Below the pieces are notes generated by a model, which worked only from the letters and a program-made list of their open reading frames with translations, was not told the DNA's origin and did no database searches. A stretch of DNA of 64,000 bases from Mariniflexile sp. AS56 (GTDB lineage: Bacteria > Bacteroidota > Bacteroidia > Flavobacteriales > Flavobacteriaceae): NCBI RefSeq assembly GCF_030552475.1, contig NZ_JAUPED010000003.1:62001-126000 (forward strand), written 5' to 3'. Position numbers and translations under genes: made by a program. Positions 9,375 through 18,265 of the stretch are shown piece after piece. Position 1 is the first letter of the stretch. Each line of letters opens with the position of its first letter.

Positions 9375-10129
9375 TTATATAAGTTCTTAAGTTTTTGATA
9401 CCTGTAGTAAACACCATAGGCACTAAGGTAGCATAAGGTGAAGCCTTCTTTCCCGTCAAGAATCCCTAATCGCAGAAAATAATTAACTATAAACTTATAA
9501 AGCGGCCGGACATAAAAATGAAAAAAATGAGGTTTTTTACCCTTATTATATAATTCTAAAGCCTTTAAAGAGGCGTAATGTTCCATTTTAGCTTTGTAAT
9601 GTGCAGCACTATCAAAGGAATAATGAATCATTTTGTTTTTTAGCAGTTTACTTACTCCTGTTATTTTAGGCTGTTCATGTACTATTTTGTCATCATAATA
9701 TTGAACTGAACCTTTTTTGAATAAACGGTATGTTTTATCCGTTTGAAATCCACTAAACCGTATTCTTTTTTGTTTGAAGAAAAAGATGCGTCTAAACATA
9801 AAGGCAACAAATTCTTGCGGATTGTTTATTTCAGAAAGTATTTCGTTTTCAAGTTTTGGTGTAATACGTTCATCAGCATCAATAAACAAAATCCAATCGT
9901 GTGAGGCTTTTTCAATGGCGAAATTCCGTTGATCGGCAAAATTATTGAAAGCTCGTTGAATAGTAGTTATATTTTCAAATTTAGAAAGTATTTCAAAAGT
10001 ACCATCAGTACTAAAGGAATCTATAACAATAATTTCATCTGCAAAATCTATGTTCTTTATAACAGCTTCAATATGTTTAACTTCATTGAAAGTTATAATT
10101 AAGGCAGATATTTTAGGTGAATTTGTCAC
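9371..10129 (-). CDS. glycosyltransferase family 2, KdtX/WaaE-like
   Basis: A 252-residue GT-A enzyme. It has the nucleotide-sugar binding start SALIITFNEVKHIEAVI, IIVIDSFSTDGT, and the DxD metal site in WILFIDADERI. A region ending in KMIHYSF and HYKAKMEHYASLKA is typical of the lipopolysaccharide core beta-1,4-glucosyltransferase group (KdtX/WaaE). It probably adds a sugar to the inner core. Its 3' end overlaps the kinase-like gene on the other strand, a compact convergent arrangement. Confidence 0.8.
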   Translation of the reverse strand: MTNSPKISALIITFNEVKHIEAVIKNIDFADEIIVIDSFSTDGTFEILSKFENITTIQRAFNNFADQRNFAIEKASHDWILFIDADERITPKLENEILSEINNPQEFVAFMFRRIFFFKQKRIRFSGFQTDKTYRLFKKGSVQYYDDKIVHEQPKITGVSKLLKNKMIHYSFDSAAHYKAKMEHYASLKALELYNKGKKPHFFHFYVRPLYKFIVNYFLRLGILDGKEGFTLCYLSAYGVYYRYQKLKNLYN

Positions 10130-10412
10130 TGTTGCTTTTTGAAAATTTAAAGAAGGTGTAAGTGGTTTTTCGGGTTGTTTATTGGTTTTGAATAAAAGTA
10201 ATATTGTAAAATAATTACAGCCTTAAAAGTTAACTTGGTGCTTGAAAGCGCAAATATATAGTATTTAAGTGTTTTTTAGGAAGTAAAACGGTTTAATAAG
10301 CGAGATGTGTGGTTCTTCGTTTTATGATATAAATATTGGTATTTTTTTTAGTATTACACGTTCTTTTCATAATTTGCCATACTATTATAAATTCACATTT
10401 CAATAAATAATT

Positions 10413-11228
10413 ATGTCTGAAATATCAGTAATCATAAGTACGTACAATGCTGAAGCTTGGTTAGAAAAAGTGCTTTGGGGCTATAGTTGTCAGACTTTTA
10501 AAGATTTTGAAATTGTACTAGCCGACGATGGTTCGGGGCCGAAAACAAAAGATTTAATAGATGATTTTGTTAAAAACACAGGTTTGAAAATAAACCATGT
10601 TTGGCAGGAAGATGACGGTTTTCAAAAATCTAGAATCTTAAATAAGGCTATTGTGGCTTGTAGTTCCGATTATATTGTAATGAGTGATGGGGATTGTATT
10701 CCACGTGCCGATTTTCTAGAAATTCACCAAAATAATAAGGAAAAAGGCTATTTTTTATCGGGTGGCTATTTTATGCTACCCATGGATATTTCTCAAAAAA
10801 TTGATAAAAACGATATTATTTCCGGTAACTGTTTTAGCTTAAAATGGTTGAAAAGTAATGGCTTAGAAGGTTCTTTTAAAAATAATAAACTTACAGCAAA
10901 AGGAACTATCTCTAAATTATTGAATAGGTTAACACCTACTAATCCCAGTTGGAACGGGCATAATGCGTCTGGCTGGAAGCAAGATATCGTGGCTATTAAT
11001 GGGTTTGATGAGCGTATGCAATATGGAGGTCAAGACCGTGAGTTAGGAGAGCGATTAACCAATTATGGTATTAAATCGAAACAGATTCGTTACAGTGCCA
11101 TTTGTATACATTTAGACCATAAACGCGGCTATAAAACACCAGAATCTATCGCGAAAAATCAAGCTATAAGAAAACATACAAGAACATCTAAAACACCTTG
11201 GACAGCTTTTGGGATAAAAAAAGATTAG
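10413..11228 (+). CDS. glycosyltransferase family 2 with galactosyltransferase-like C-terminus
   Basis: A 271-residue GT-A enzyme. SVIISTYNAEAWLEKVL starts the fold, IVLADDGSG and IVMSDGDCIP give the D-x-D region. Near the C-terminus WKQDIVAINGFDERMQYGGQ and DRELGERL match the C-terminal half of galactosyltransferase-like (Glyco_transf_7C) proteins. The donor and acceptor are unknown, but the neighbours point to lipopolysaccharide or another surface glycan. The upstream 283 nt separates it from the divergent glycosyltransferase. The last 4 nt overlap the convergent gene at 11225. Confidence 0.8.
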   Translation: MSEISVIISTYNAEAWLEKVLWGYSCQTFKDFEIVLADDGSGPKTKDLIDDFVKNTGLKINHVWQEDDGFQKSRILNKAIVACSSDYIVMSDGDCIPRADFLEIHQNNKEKGYFLSGGYFMLPMDISQKIDKNDIISGNCFSLKWLKSNGLEGSFKNNKLTAKGTISKLLNRLTPTNPSWNGHNASGWKQDIVAINGFDERMQYGGQDRELGERLTNYGIKSKQIRYSAICIHLDHKRGYKTPESIAKNQAIRKHTRTSKTPWTAFGIKKD

Positions 11229-12292
11229 GAATTTATAAAGTCAATATATTTTTTTTGTTGCACTTTATAATCCATCATTTTGTTGAGGATAAAATCAGTA
11301 TCTTTTTCTGTTTGAAGATTGTTGCTTAATAATTTTGATAAACCTTCAGAGGAATCATAAAACAGTGTGTTTTCTTCTAAATCTTTGATAATGTTTAATT
11401 TGGATGGGGCAATAAGTCGTTTGTCCAATCCGAAGGCTAAATTCAAAACACCACTAATTTTATATTTTAAATACGAATTATCGTTTAATTGAAGATTCGC
11501 TAAAATATAATCGGAAGCTTTTAAGTAAGAAAAAAACAAATCGTTTTCAACAAAAGCATCAAAAGTTATAAAATTGGTTTTTAAACCATGTTTGGAAAGA
11601 AGTTCAAGAAAGACTTCACCATCCTTAGGAATAGCATTTATTTTACCAAGAATTATAAACTTTAAATGGCTCGAATTGGTTGTTTTTAATAAACTTTCAA
11701 TAACAATACTATAATCTCTTCTTTTAAAATTAACCTCACCAGGTATGCTAATCCATATCTCGTTTGTAGGTTTGTTAACTTGGCAGGTTTTGTAATCAGG
11801 AAAAAAGATAGGGTAATAACTGTTTAGCCTAATTTCAGTATTTTTAATAGGGTGAGAACTTAAAAGAAAATCATTAAGCACAAAATATTTTTTAATTTTT
11901 ATGTTAAGTAACTTCTGGGAAAAGCTACCTCCCATTTTTTTTAAGTTGTGAATAGTACCTATACATTCCACATCACTAAATTTTAATAGAAGTGTGATGA
12001 AAATTATGGTTTTAGAAGAACTAGCCGTATTAAAAATGATTTTATCAAATTTTTTCTGAACGATAAATCGATAAAGTTTAAACAAAAGAAAAAGCTTCTT
12101 TATAAAAGAAAAAGAAGCTTTTTTGTCATAATAATAAGTTTCATCTATAAGATGAGAATATGATGCCGTTAGATTTTTAGATTTCGGATTGATTATCAAA
12201 GTAACCTTTGAGTGGTCCGTTTTTAAAAATTTAACTTGGCTGTAAATACACTCCTGATGATAATTGTTGAATTCTATCAGAGCTACATTCAT
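11225..12292 (-). CDS. putative glycosyltransferase, GT-B-like
   Basis: A 355-residue protein in the glycan cluster. The layout suggests a two-domain GT-B fold: an N-terminal half with KIIFNTASSSKTIIFITLL and ECIGTIHNLKKMGG, and a C-terminal half with ISIPGEVNFKRRDYSIVIESL, KFIILGKI and the late KYKISGVLNLAFGLDKRLIAP. I cannot assign a GT family with confidence. It lies 12 nt downstream of dapD on the same strand. An internal A/T-rich palindrome at about 12089-12122 lies within codons for KKASFSFIKKLF and is probably incidental. Confidence 0.6.
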   Translation of the reverse strand: MNVALIEFNNYHQECIYSQVKFLKTDHSKVTLIINPKSKNLTASYSHLIDETYYYDKKASFSFIKKLFLLFKLYRFIVQKKFDKIIFNTASSSKTIIFITLLLKFSDVECIGTIHNLKKMGGSFSQKLLNIKIKKYFVLNDFLLSSHPIKNTEIRLNSYYPIFFPDYKTCQVNKPTNEIWISIPGEVNFKRRDYSIVIESLLKTTNSSHLKFIILGKINAIPKDGEVFLELLSKHGLKTNFITFDAFVENDLFFSYLKASDYILANLQLNDNSYLKYKISGVLNLAFGLDKRLIAPSKLNIIKDLEENTLFYDSSEGLSKLLSNNLQTEKDTDFILNKMMDYKVQQKKYIDFINS

Positions 12293-12303
12293 ATTTTTAT
12301 TTT

Positions 12304-13119
12304 TTAAACCGCCACATCGTTTTCACGAAGCGCATTGTTTAGAGATGTTTTCTTATCGGTACTTTCTTTACGTTTTCCAATAATTAAGGCACAAGGTACT
12401 TGGTATTCACCTGCAGCAAATTTTTTGGTATAACTTCCAGGAATCACTACCGAACGAGCAGGTACACGACCTTTCATTTCAATAGGAGTATCTCCAGTAA
12501 CGTCAATTATTTTAGTACTCATGGTTAATACCACGTTAGCACCTAAAACAGCCTCGGTTTCAACACGTACACCTTCAACCACAATACATCTAGAACCAAC
12601 AAAAACGTTGTCTTCAATAATTACTGGAGCCGCTTGTAATGGTTCTAAAACGCCACCAATACCAACACCACCAGATAAGTGAACGTTTTTACCAATTTGT
12701 GCACAACTTCCAACGGTAGCCCAAGTATCAACCATAGTTCCTTCATCAACGTAAGCACCAATGTTTACATAACTAGGCATTAAAATAGTGCCTCGTGAAA
12801 TATAAGCACCATGTCTTGCAACAGCATGAGGGACTACACGAATTCCTTTTTCAGCATATCCTTTTTTTAATGGAATTTTATCATGAAATTCTAATGGGCC
12901 ACATTCAATGGTTTCCATTTTTTGAATAGGAAAATATAAAACAACGGCTTTTTTCACCCATTCATTCACTTGCCATCCACCTTCTACAGGTTCTGCAACT
13001 CTTAATTCTCCTTTATCTAACAAATCGACAACCTGTCTAATAGCAGAAGTTGTTTTCTCTTCTTTTAAAAGATCTCTATTGTCCCAAGCTTGTTCTATGG
13101 TTTGTCTTAATTCGGTCAT
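12304..13119 (-). CDS. dapD: 2,3,4,5-tetrahydropyridine-2,6-dicarboxylate N-succinyltransferase
   Basis: This 271-residue enzyme performs the succinylation step of meso-diaminopimelate/lysine synthesis. The open frame extends to 13161, but MTELRQTIEQAWDN is the conserved family start, so the ATG at 13119 is chosen. The middle is a left-handed beta-helix of hexapeptide repeats (ISRGTILMPSYVNIGAYVDE, GSCAQIGKNVHLSGGVGIGG). The C-terminus has RVPARSVVIPGSYTKKF. It is normal in length and apparently a single gene followed by the glycosyltransferase. Confidence 0.92.
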   Translation of the reverse strand: MTELRQTIEQAWDNRDLLKEEKTTSAIRQVVDLLDKGELRVAEPVEGGWQVNEWVKKAVVLYFPIQKMETIECGPLEFHDKIPLKKGYAEKGIRVVPHAVARHGAYISRGTILMPSYVNIGAYVDEGTMVDTWATVGSCAQIGKNVHLSGGVGIGGVLEPLQAAPVIIEDNVFVGSRCIVVEGVRVETEAVLGANVVLTMSTKIIDVTGDTPIEMKGRVPARSVVIPGSYTKKFAAGEYQVPCALIIGKRKESTDKKTSLNNALRENDVAV

Positions 13120-13392
13120 TTTATGTTTTAATTTTTGGCAAATATAATACCTATCTGTCAAAAAACAGGAATGAAATAGCTTTTAATGCGAAATGAGAAT
13201 TCTGTTAATTGCTGTCGTTGAACGGTTCTAATCTGTATTTGAGTGGTGTATTTTAGCTTTTAAAAAGGGAAATAAGCAGATAAACGGCATTTTACGTGTA
13301 TTTGGTCTATTGAAAGATGCGTTTTGTCTTTTGGTCGTCAAAAACAGGTCACTCCACTGCTAAACGAGAATACAAGTTAGTTAACTAATTAA

Positions 13393-13425
13393 TTGTGTGT
13401 TAGGCTTAAAGAGGTCATATATTTG
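13393..13425 (+). promoter_or_regulatory. predicted Bacteroidota promoter of the small secreted protein gene
   Basis: TATATTTG at 13418-13425 fits the -7 box TAnnTTTG exactly. A TTG at 13393-13395 lies 22 nt before it, within the range seen for the -33 element. The ATG is 23 nt downstream of the -7 box. Confidence 0.6.
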
Positions 13426-13448
13426 AATCATCAAACAAGGATAAACAC

Positions 13449-13754
13449 ATGAAAACAAACTTTTACATATTATTAATTTTCTTATTAGCTTTCAGTTTTG
13501 GAAATGCGCAAAGCACTACTGAGGTTGTAACTGTTGAAATTAGTAATACTGTTTCTGTTTCTGAGGATGATAAACAAGTTACTGTTGAAACTGTAACTAA
13601 CATTGAAAACGAAGCTGTTTTAATTGATGCTTCTCAAGTTAAAGAATCTGTTGCTCGTACTAATAGCGATATTAAACTTTACTTAAACCATGTTAGAAAT
13701 GTAGATAACTTAGATTTATTATTTCCTAAAATGAATAAAGCTGTAAAAGCTTAA
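13449..13754 (+). CDS. small secreted hypothetical protein
   Basis: A 101-residue protein with a clear signal peptide (NFYILLIFLLAFSFGNAQ, cleavage after NAQ). The mature part is rich in Val, Thr and Glu (TTEVVTVEISNTVSVSEDD) and ends with an amphipathic stretch, KLYLNHVRNVDNLDLLFPKMNK. I recognise no domain. It has its own promoter and a strong terminator, so it is a single-gene unit. The mature sequence lacks cysteines and a lipobox, so it is likely periplasmic or released. Confidence 0.7.
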   Translation: MKTNFYILLIFLLAFSFGNAQSTTEVVTVEISNTVSVSEDDKQVTVETVTNIENEAVLIDASQVKESVARTNSDIKLYLNHVRNVDNLDLLFPKMNKAVKA

Positions 13755-13797
13755 TTAAAAAGAGTTCATATTCAAATATTACATAAGGTTAAATTAT

Positions 13798-13831
13798 AAA
13801 AAGGCTTTCTTGAAAAAGAAGGCCTTTTTGT
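13798..13831 (+). terminator. intrinsic terminator after the small secreted protein gene
   Basis: AAAAAGGC and CTTCTT pair with AAGAAG and GCCTTTTT around a GAAA-type loop, ending in a T-run. It lies 44 nt after the stop and 35 nt before ruvX, so it separates the two units. Confidence 0.8.
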
Positions 13832-13865
13832 ATTTATTGCTTTATTTTTGTCTCAAATAAATTAT

Positions 13866-14276
13866 ATGGCACGTATTTTAGCAATCGATTATGGGATGAA
13901 ACGCACGGGTTTGGCAGTAACCGATGCTTTACAAATTATAGCATCTGGACTGACTACTGTTAATACTAAAGAATTGCTTGCCTATTTAAAGGAGTATACT
14001 AGCAAAGAACCTGTCGAACTATTTATTGTAGGTGAGCCAAAACAAATGGATAATACCGCCTCAGAAAGTGAAGCGTTAATTGTGCCCTTTTTGCAAAAGT
14101 TACAAAAACAATTTCCAAATATTCCTATTCAACGTGTCGATGAACGCTTTACTTCTAAAATGGCGTTTCAAACAATGATAGATAGTGGTTTGAAAAAGAA
14201 CCAACGAAAAAACAAAGCGCTGGTTGACGAAATTAGTGCAACTCTTATTTTACAAAGCTATTTGTATTCAAAGTAA
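13866..14276 (+). CDS. ruvX: Holliday junction resolvase-like RNase H-fold protein (YqgF/RuvX)
   Basis: A 136-residue YqgF-family nuclease implicated in Holliday-junction resolution and 16S rRNA 5' maturation. It begins MARILAIDYGMKRTG, with the conserved first Asp of the RNase H fold. VGEPKQMDNT lies mid-protein and VDERFTSKMA and DEISATLILQSYL close the active site. The frame extends upstream to a TTG, but the ATG at 13866 starts at the conserved beta-strand. It is followed by def. Confidence 0.9.
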   Translation: MARILAIDYGMKRTGLAVTDALQIIASGLTTVNTKELLAYLKEYTSKEPVELFIVGEPKQMDNTASESEALIVPFLQKLQKQFPNIPIQRVDERFTSKMAFQTMIDSGLKKNQRKNKALVDEISATLILQSYLYSK

Positions 14277-14365
14277 TTAGAATTTTCAAAAGAATAAATT
14301 CCGTTTAATACAATCCATATATTATAAGAATTGTATTTTTGCAGTTAATAACAGAAATTACAACC

Positions 14366-14956
14366 ATGATTTTACCCATTGTAGCCTATGGCGACCCTGT
14401 TCTAAAAAAAGTAGGAGTCGATATCAATAAAGAATATCCAAAACTTGATATTCTGCTAGAAAACATGTTCGAAACCATGTACAATGCTTCTGGCGTTGGT
14501 TTGGCGGCACCTCAAATAGGTTTAGCAATTCGATTGTTTATTGTAGATGCAACTCCATTTGCAGATGATGAAGATTTAACCGAAGCCGAACAAAAACTAT
14601 TAGAAGGGTTTAAACGGGTATTCATAAATGCTAAAATTACTAAAGAAGAAGGTGATGAATGGGTGTTTAACGAAGGGTGTTTAAGTATTCCAGATGTGCG
14701 TGAAGATGTTTTTAGAAAGTCTACAATAACTATGGAGTATCTGGATGAAAATTTCGAACCACATACAGAAGTTTTCGATGGTTTAGTGGCGCGTGTTATA
14801 CAACATGAGTACGACCATATTGAAGGTGTTTTGTTTACTGATAAGCTATCAAGTTTGAAAAAACGCTTAATAAAAGGGAAGCTTGGTAACATATCTAAAG
14901 GAAAGATAGATGTGGATTACCGCATGCGTTTTCCAGACCAAAAAAAGAAACGATAA
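14366..14956 (+). CDS. def: peptide deformylase
   Basis: A 196-residue metallo-enzyme that removes the N-formyl group from nascent proteins. All three family motifs are present: GVGLAAPQIG (motif 1), EGCLSIPDV (motif 2, metal-ligand Cys) and QHEYDHIEG (motif 3, HExxH). The upstream in-frame start is unlikely, and MILPIVAYGDPVLKKVG is the conserved N-terminus. It follows ruvX and precedes the DUF5606 gene, an order I associate with Flavobacteriaceae. Confidence 0.94.
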   Translation: MILPIVAYGDPVLKKVGVDINKEYPKLDILLENMFETMYNASGVGLAAPQIGLAIRLFIVDATPFADDEDLTEAEQKLLEGFKRVFINAKITKEEGDEWVFNEGCLSIPDVREDVFRKSTITMEYLDENFEPHTEVFDGLVARVIQHEYDHIEGVLFTDKLSSLKKRLIKGKLGNISKGKIDVDYRMRFPDQKKKR

Positions 14957-15011
14957 TATTTGCAAGGCAGTATTAAACAGTTGATATTTGCCCTTCTAAA
15001 AAAAATAATTT

Positions 15012-15446
15012 ATGAGCTTAGAGAAAGTTATAGCTATTACAGGAAAACCAGGATTGTATAAGTTAATTGCACAAACTCGTGGTGGTTTTGTAGCAGAATC
15101 GTTAATAGATAAAAAAAGAATGTCTGTTAATATTCAGCAAAATGTAAGCGTTTTAAGTGAAATAGCTATTTATACTTTAACCGAAGAAGTGCCCTTAAGA
15201 GAGGTGTTGAAAAGCATCAAGAAAAAAGAAAACGGCGGAGCAACTTCAGTAAAAGCTAAAGATGGTAAAGATAAATTGGAAGAATATTTCTTTGAGATTT
15301 TACCAGATTACGATGAAGACCGTGTATATGCGAGCGATATCAAGAAAGTAATACAATGGTATAACTTATTGTTAGAACATAATATGTTAGATTTAGAAGA
15401 GGATTCTGAAGCTAAAACAGAGGACGTTAAAAGCGAAGAGGCATAA
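15012..15446 (+). CDS. DUF5606 family protein
   Basis: A 144-residue conserved Bacteroidota protein beginning SLEKVIAITGKPGLYKLIAQ, the DUF5606 signature. The N-terminal 75 residues look like a small beta-barrel, followed by LEEYFFEILPDYDEDRVYASD and an acidic tail. Its function is not established. Its position 55 nt after def, and before a terminator, suggests co-transcription with the ruvX-def unit. Confidence 0.8.
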   Translation: MSLEKVIAITGKPGLYKLIAQTRGGFVAESLIDKKRMSVNIQQNVSVLSEIAIYTLTEEVPLREVLKSIKKKENGGATSVKAKDGKDKLEEYFFEILPDYDEDRVYASDIKKVIQWYNLLLEHNMLDLEEDSEAKTEDVKSEEA

Positions 15447-15470
15447 AAATCTTTTTGTTTTGTTAGATAT

Positions 15471-15506
15471 AAGGCATAGTTTCGACATAGAGACTATGCC
15501 TTTTTT
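15471..15506 (+). terminator. intrinsic terminator after the DUF5606 gene
   Basis: AAGGCATAGT (15471-15480) pairs perfectly with ACTATGCCTT (15493-15502), followed by a T-run. It closes the ruvX-def-DUF5606 unit. Confidence 0.85.
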
Positions 15507-15517
15507 AATGAATATAT

Positions 15518-16078
15518 ATGAAGTTAAGTAAATCAAAAATAAAGAACATCCTTTTTATAATTGTTCTTGTGGTTTTAATTATTCCGCAAACAAGAAAACC
15601 TGTTCAGGTCGCACTGCATAAAGTTATCGCCTTTATAAAACCAGTAAGTGTGCAGGAAGATACATTGGAAAAGATTACAGACTATAATTGGAAGTTAAAA
15701 GACGGTAGCAATACGGTTTTTAATTTCGAATCGGCCAAGGGGCAAGTGGTTCTTATCAATTTTTGGGCAACTTGGTGTCCGCCCTGTATAGCAGAAATGC
15801 CGAGTATGCAAGCGTTGTATAATGATTATGGAGATAAGATCGTGTTCCTGTTTGTTACAAACGAATGGTTTAGTGAGGTCGATCCGTTTTTAGCTAAAAA
15901 TAATTATACGTTTAAAGCACACCGGCCAGCGGAAGGTTATCCTGAATTTTTTAATATTTCAAGCATTCCAAGAACCTTTTTAATAGATAAGGAAGGTCAT
16001 GTTGTTATAGATGAAAATGGCGCTTTGAATTGGAATAGTGATAAGATTAGAAGTACTATTGATGGTTTGTTGAAATAA
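15518..16078 (+). CDS. TlpA-family membrane-anchored thioredoxin
   Basis: A 186-residue thiol-disulfide oxidoreductase. Residues 9-23 form an N-terminal membrane anchor (KNILFIIVLVVLIIP), leaving the thioredoxin domain in the periplasm. The redox motif is WCPPC with C87 and C90, and the cis-Pro loop is SSIPRTFLID. This TlpA/ResA type keeps cytochrome c apoproteins or other periplasmic thiols reduced. The next gene begins 71 nt downstream and is probably independent. Confidence 0.85.
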   Translation: MKLSKSKIKNILFIIVLVVLIIPQTRKPVQVALHKVIAFIKPVSVQEDTLEKITDYNWKLKDGSNTVFNFESAKGQVVLINFWATWCPPCIAEMPSMQALYNDYGDKIVFLFVTNEWFSEVDPFLAKNNYTFKAHRPAEGYPEFFNISSIPRTFLIDKEGHVVIDENGALNWNSDKIRSTIDGLLK

Positions 16079-16149
16079 TTTAAATCAATTGTGCTGCTGC
16101 TTGCGTTCGTTTTTTATTAAATTTATTCAGAATTATAAAGAACGATAAC

Positions 16150-17115
16150 GTGAACATAGTAGTTTTAGATGGGTTTACTTTAAACCCCGGAGATTTAAGT
16201 TGGGAGGGCCTGAAGCAATTAGGCGATTTTAAAGTGTTTGATCGCACAGATTTTGAGCACAAAGCAGTCGTAGAGGCTATTGGTAATGCCGAAATTGTAT
16301 TCACGAACAAAGTTCCTATTCCTAAAGAAGTGATCACGCAAGCGCCTAACCTTAAATATATAGGTGTATTGGCAACGGGCTATAATGTTGTTGATGTGGA
16401 AGTGGCACGCGATTTAAATATTCTGGTAACCAATGTTCCGAATTATGGAACTACGGCGGTGGCTCAGTTTACTATGGGTTTGTTGTTAGAAATGTGTCAT
16501 CATATCGGTGATCATAATAATGCGGTTAAGGAAGGTGCGTGGACAAAATCATTAGACTTTTGTTTTTGGAATACACCACTTATAGAGCTTGCAGGTAAAA
16601 CCATAGGTATCATTGGTTTTGGTCGCATTGGGCAAGCGACTGCGAAAATGGCTCAAGCGTTTGGGATGACTGTTTTGGCAAATAACAGAAGTAAAGATTA
16701 TTCATTAGAAAGTGATACTTGTCGCTATGCGGAATTGGATGAGTTATTTGAAAAATCGGATATTATTAGTTTGCATTGCCCATTAATTGAAAGTACTGCT
16801 GGCATCATCAATAAACAGAATATTTCTAAAATGAAAGAGGGCGTTCTAATTATTAATACCTCTAGAGGTGGGTTAATAATTGAAGAAGACTTAAAAGAGG
16901 CGCTTGATGCTGGAATTGTAGCTGGTGCTGCTGTTGATGTTGTGTCCTCGGAACCCATAAAAGCAGATAACCCCTTGTTAAGTGCTAAAAACTGCATCAT
17001 GACACCACATATTGCTTGGGCGTCTAAGGAAGCAAGAATGCGCTTGATGGCTATTGTAGTTGATAATCTAAAAGCTTATTTGGATGGAAATCCAAAAAAC
17101 GAGGTAAACCCTTAG
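16150..17115 (+). CDS. D-2-hydroxyacid dehydrogenase (glycerate dehydrogenase-like)
   Basis: A 321-residue NAD-dependent enzyme. The Rossmann motif is GFGRIGQA. The catalytic Arg sits in NTSRGG, the Glu in SSEPI and the His in TPHIAWAS. The N-terminus (NIVVLDGFTLNPGDLSWEGL) and NVPNYGTTAVAQFTMGLLLE are most like hydroxypyruvate/glycerate dehydrogenases. Exact substrate remains open, since the family includes D-lactate and phosphoglycerate dehydrogenases. Its 3' end overlaps the convergent lycopene cyclase gene by 4 nt. Confidence 0.85.
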   Translation: MNIVVLDGFTLNPGDLSWEGLKQLGDFKVFDRTDFEHKAVVEAIGNAEIVFTNKVPIPKEVITQAPNLKYIGVLATGYNVVDVEVARDLNILVTNVPNYGTTAVAQFTMGLLLEMCHHIGDHNNAVKEGAWTKSLDFCFWNTPLIELAGKTIGIIGFGRIGQATAKMAQAFGMTVLANNRSKDYSLESDTCRYAELDELFEKSDIISLHCPLIESTAGIINKQNISKMKEGVLIINTSRGGLIIEEDLKEALDAGIVAGAAVDVVSSEPIKADNPLLSAKNCIMTPHIAWASKEARMRLMAIVVDNLKAYLDGNPKNEVNP

Positions 17116-17807
17116 CGTGATTTTGGTTTTTCGATAGTTTGTATCACAAATAGATTCAATAGAATAAGTGTAAAGGCATAAACGGAATCTTCAACGGGAA
17201 TGGTGAACAGTCGTATGTTTAAGTTTTCGGTGTTGTTATACCAAACCACTTCATCGGTTATGAAGCTGCCTGTTAAAACGCCATTCACTATAAAAAAAGG
17301 AATAAGCATTACTAAGAAGGTGAGCAGGTAGGACTGTAATAACTCAGGTTTCTTGTTAACTACTAGAAGCGTTAAAATGGTTGCAAGCGTGAAGTTTACA
17401 AACGTATACCATTTATCATAATTATAGATTGAAATGATTAAAAAGCTAAGTATCAGTATGTAACTTATTAATTTTGTAGCACCGCTACCTAATTTTAAAT
17501 TGGGGAAATAATGCAACAGGGCATAGTGTGTAAATACGCAGGCATACGGAATGCATATGAAAAACAACCACTCTTCAATAGGTAAGCTGAATAAAGTATA
17601 ACCCAGGAAATAGTCAGAATTAAAGCCCCATATGCGATTCAGGGTGAAAAACACATCCCAAGGAATAAAAATAGACATACTTATTAAAATACCTATGGCT
17701 AAAGATTTCCAATGGGAATAGAATTTTAATTTCGGGTGAAAACTATAAATAAAAGGAATTGAAAAAGAGCCTAAATTTAATAGCAGATATAAATAAGTCA
17801 TCTGCAT
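17112..17807 (-). CDS. crtYcd: lycopene cyclase, CrtYcd-type fused membrane protein
   Basis: A 231-residue membrane protein with about six to seven helices. It has two lycopene-cyclase-domain repeats: LPIEEWLFF in the N-terminal half and IPVEDSVYAF in the C-terminal half. These PxE(E/D) motifs mark the heterodimeric CrtYc/CrtYd cyclases, here fused in one chain. The product would be beta-carotene from lycopene. The ATG overlaps the crtZ stop in a TAATG junction, so translation is probably coupled. It is the last gene of the carotenoid operon. Confidence 0.82.
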   Translation of the reverse strand: MQMTYLYLLLNLGSFSIPFIYSFHPKLKFYSHWKSLAIGILISMSIFIPWDVFFTLNRIWGFNSDYFLGYTLFSLPIEEWLFFICIPYACVFTHYALLHYFPNLKLGSGATKLISYILILSFLIISIYNYDKWYTFVNFTLATILTLLVVNKKPELLQSYLLTFLVMLIPFFIVNGVLTGSFITDEVVWYNNTENLNIRLFTIPVEDSVYAFTLILLNLFVIQTIEKPKSR

Positions 17808-18256
17808 TATTTTTTAAAATATTTAAAAGGCACGAAAAGCATCCCGAAACATTCTCCGTCTTCTTTATTAATATGTTTATGGTGCATTTTATGTGCACGT
17901 CTTACGCCTTTAGCATACCAGTTATTAGCATTTCTAAACAATTTAAAACGTTGGTGTATAAAAATATCGTGTACTAAAAAATAAGATAAGCCATAAGCGA
18001 AAATCCCAACACCTATAGGGAGTCCAGCCCAAAATATATCGTGTTTCCATAATAAAAAACAAGTAATACTTACTACGGCGTAGAAAACAAAAAAAGCATC
18101 GTTACGTTCAAACCAGCTATCGTGGTCTTTTTTATGGTGGTCTTTATGTAGGTTCCATAAAAAACCATGCATTACGTATTTATGGGTAAACCACGCCATA
18201 AACTCCATAAAGCAGTAGGTTGCTAAAAATATAAGGATCCAAAGTACTGTTTGCAT
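17807..18256 (-). CDS. crtZ: beta-carotene hydroxylase (fatty acid hydroxylase fold)
   Basis: A 149-residue non-heme di-iron membrane hydroxylase converting beta-carotene through cryptoxanthin to zeaxanthin. His clusters are HKYVMH, HKDHHKKDH, HDIFIHQRF and HKMHHKHINK, matching the CrtZ pattern. It lies 9 nt after crtB and overlaps crtYcd by one base. Confidence 0.9.
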   Translation of the reverse strand: MQTVLWILIFLATYCFMEFMAWFTHKYVMHGFLWNLHKDHHKKDHDSWFERNDAFFVFYAVVSITCFLLWKHDIFWAGLPIGVGIFAYGLSYFLVHDIFIHQRFKLFRNANNWYAKGVRRAHKMHHKHINKEDGECFGMLFVPFKYFKK

Positions 18257-18265
18257 GCTATAAAT

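Noticed and set aside
12089-12122. Hairpin with T-run inside the glycosyltransferase gene
   Set aside because: AAAAAGCTTCTTT/AAAGAAGCTTTTTT looks like a terminator, but it lies in the middle of an intact 355-residue frame and can arise from Lys/Phe codons.
14512-14892. Minus-strand open frame of 126 codons
   Set aside because: Fully antisense to def, whose three catalytic motifs are intact. No support for coding on this strand.
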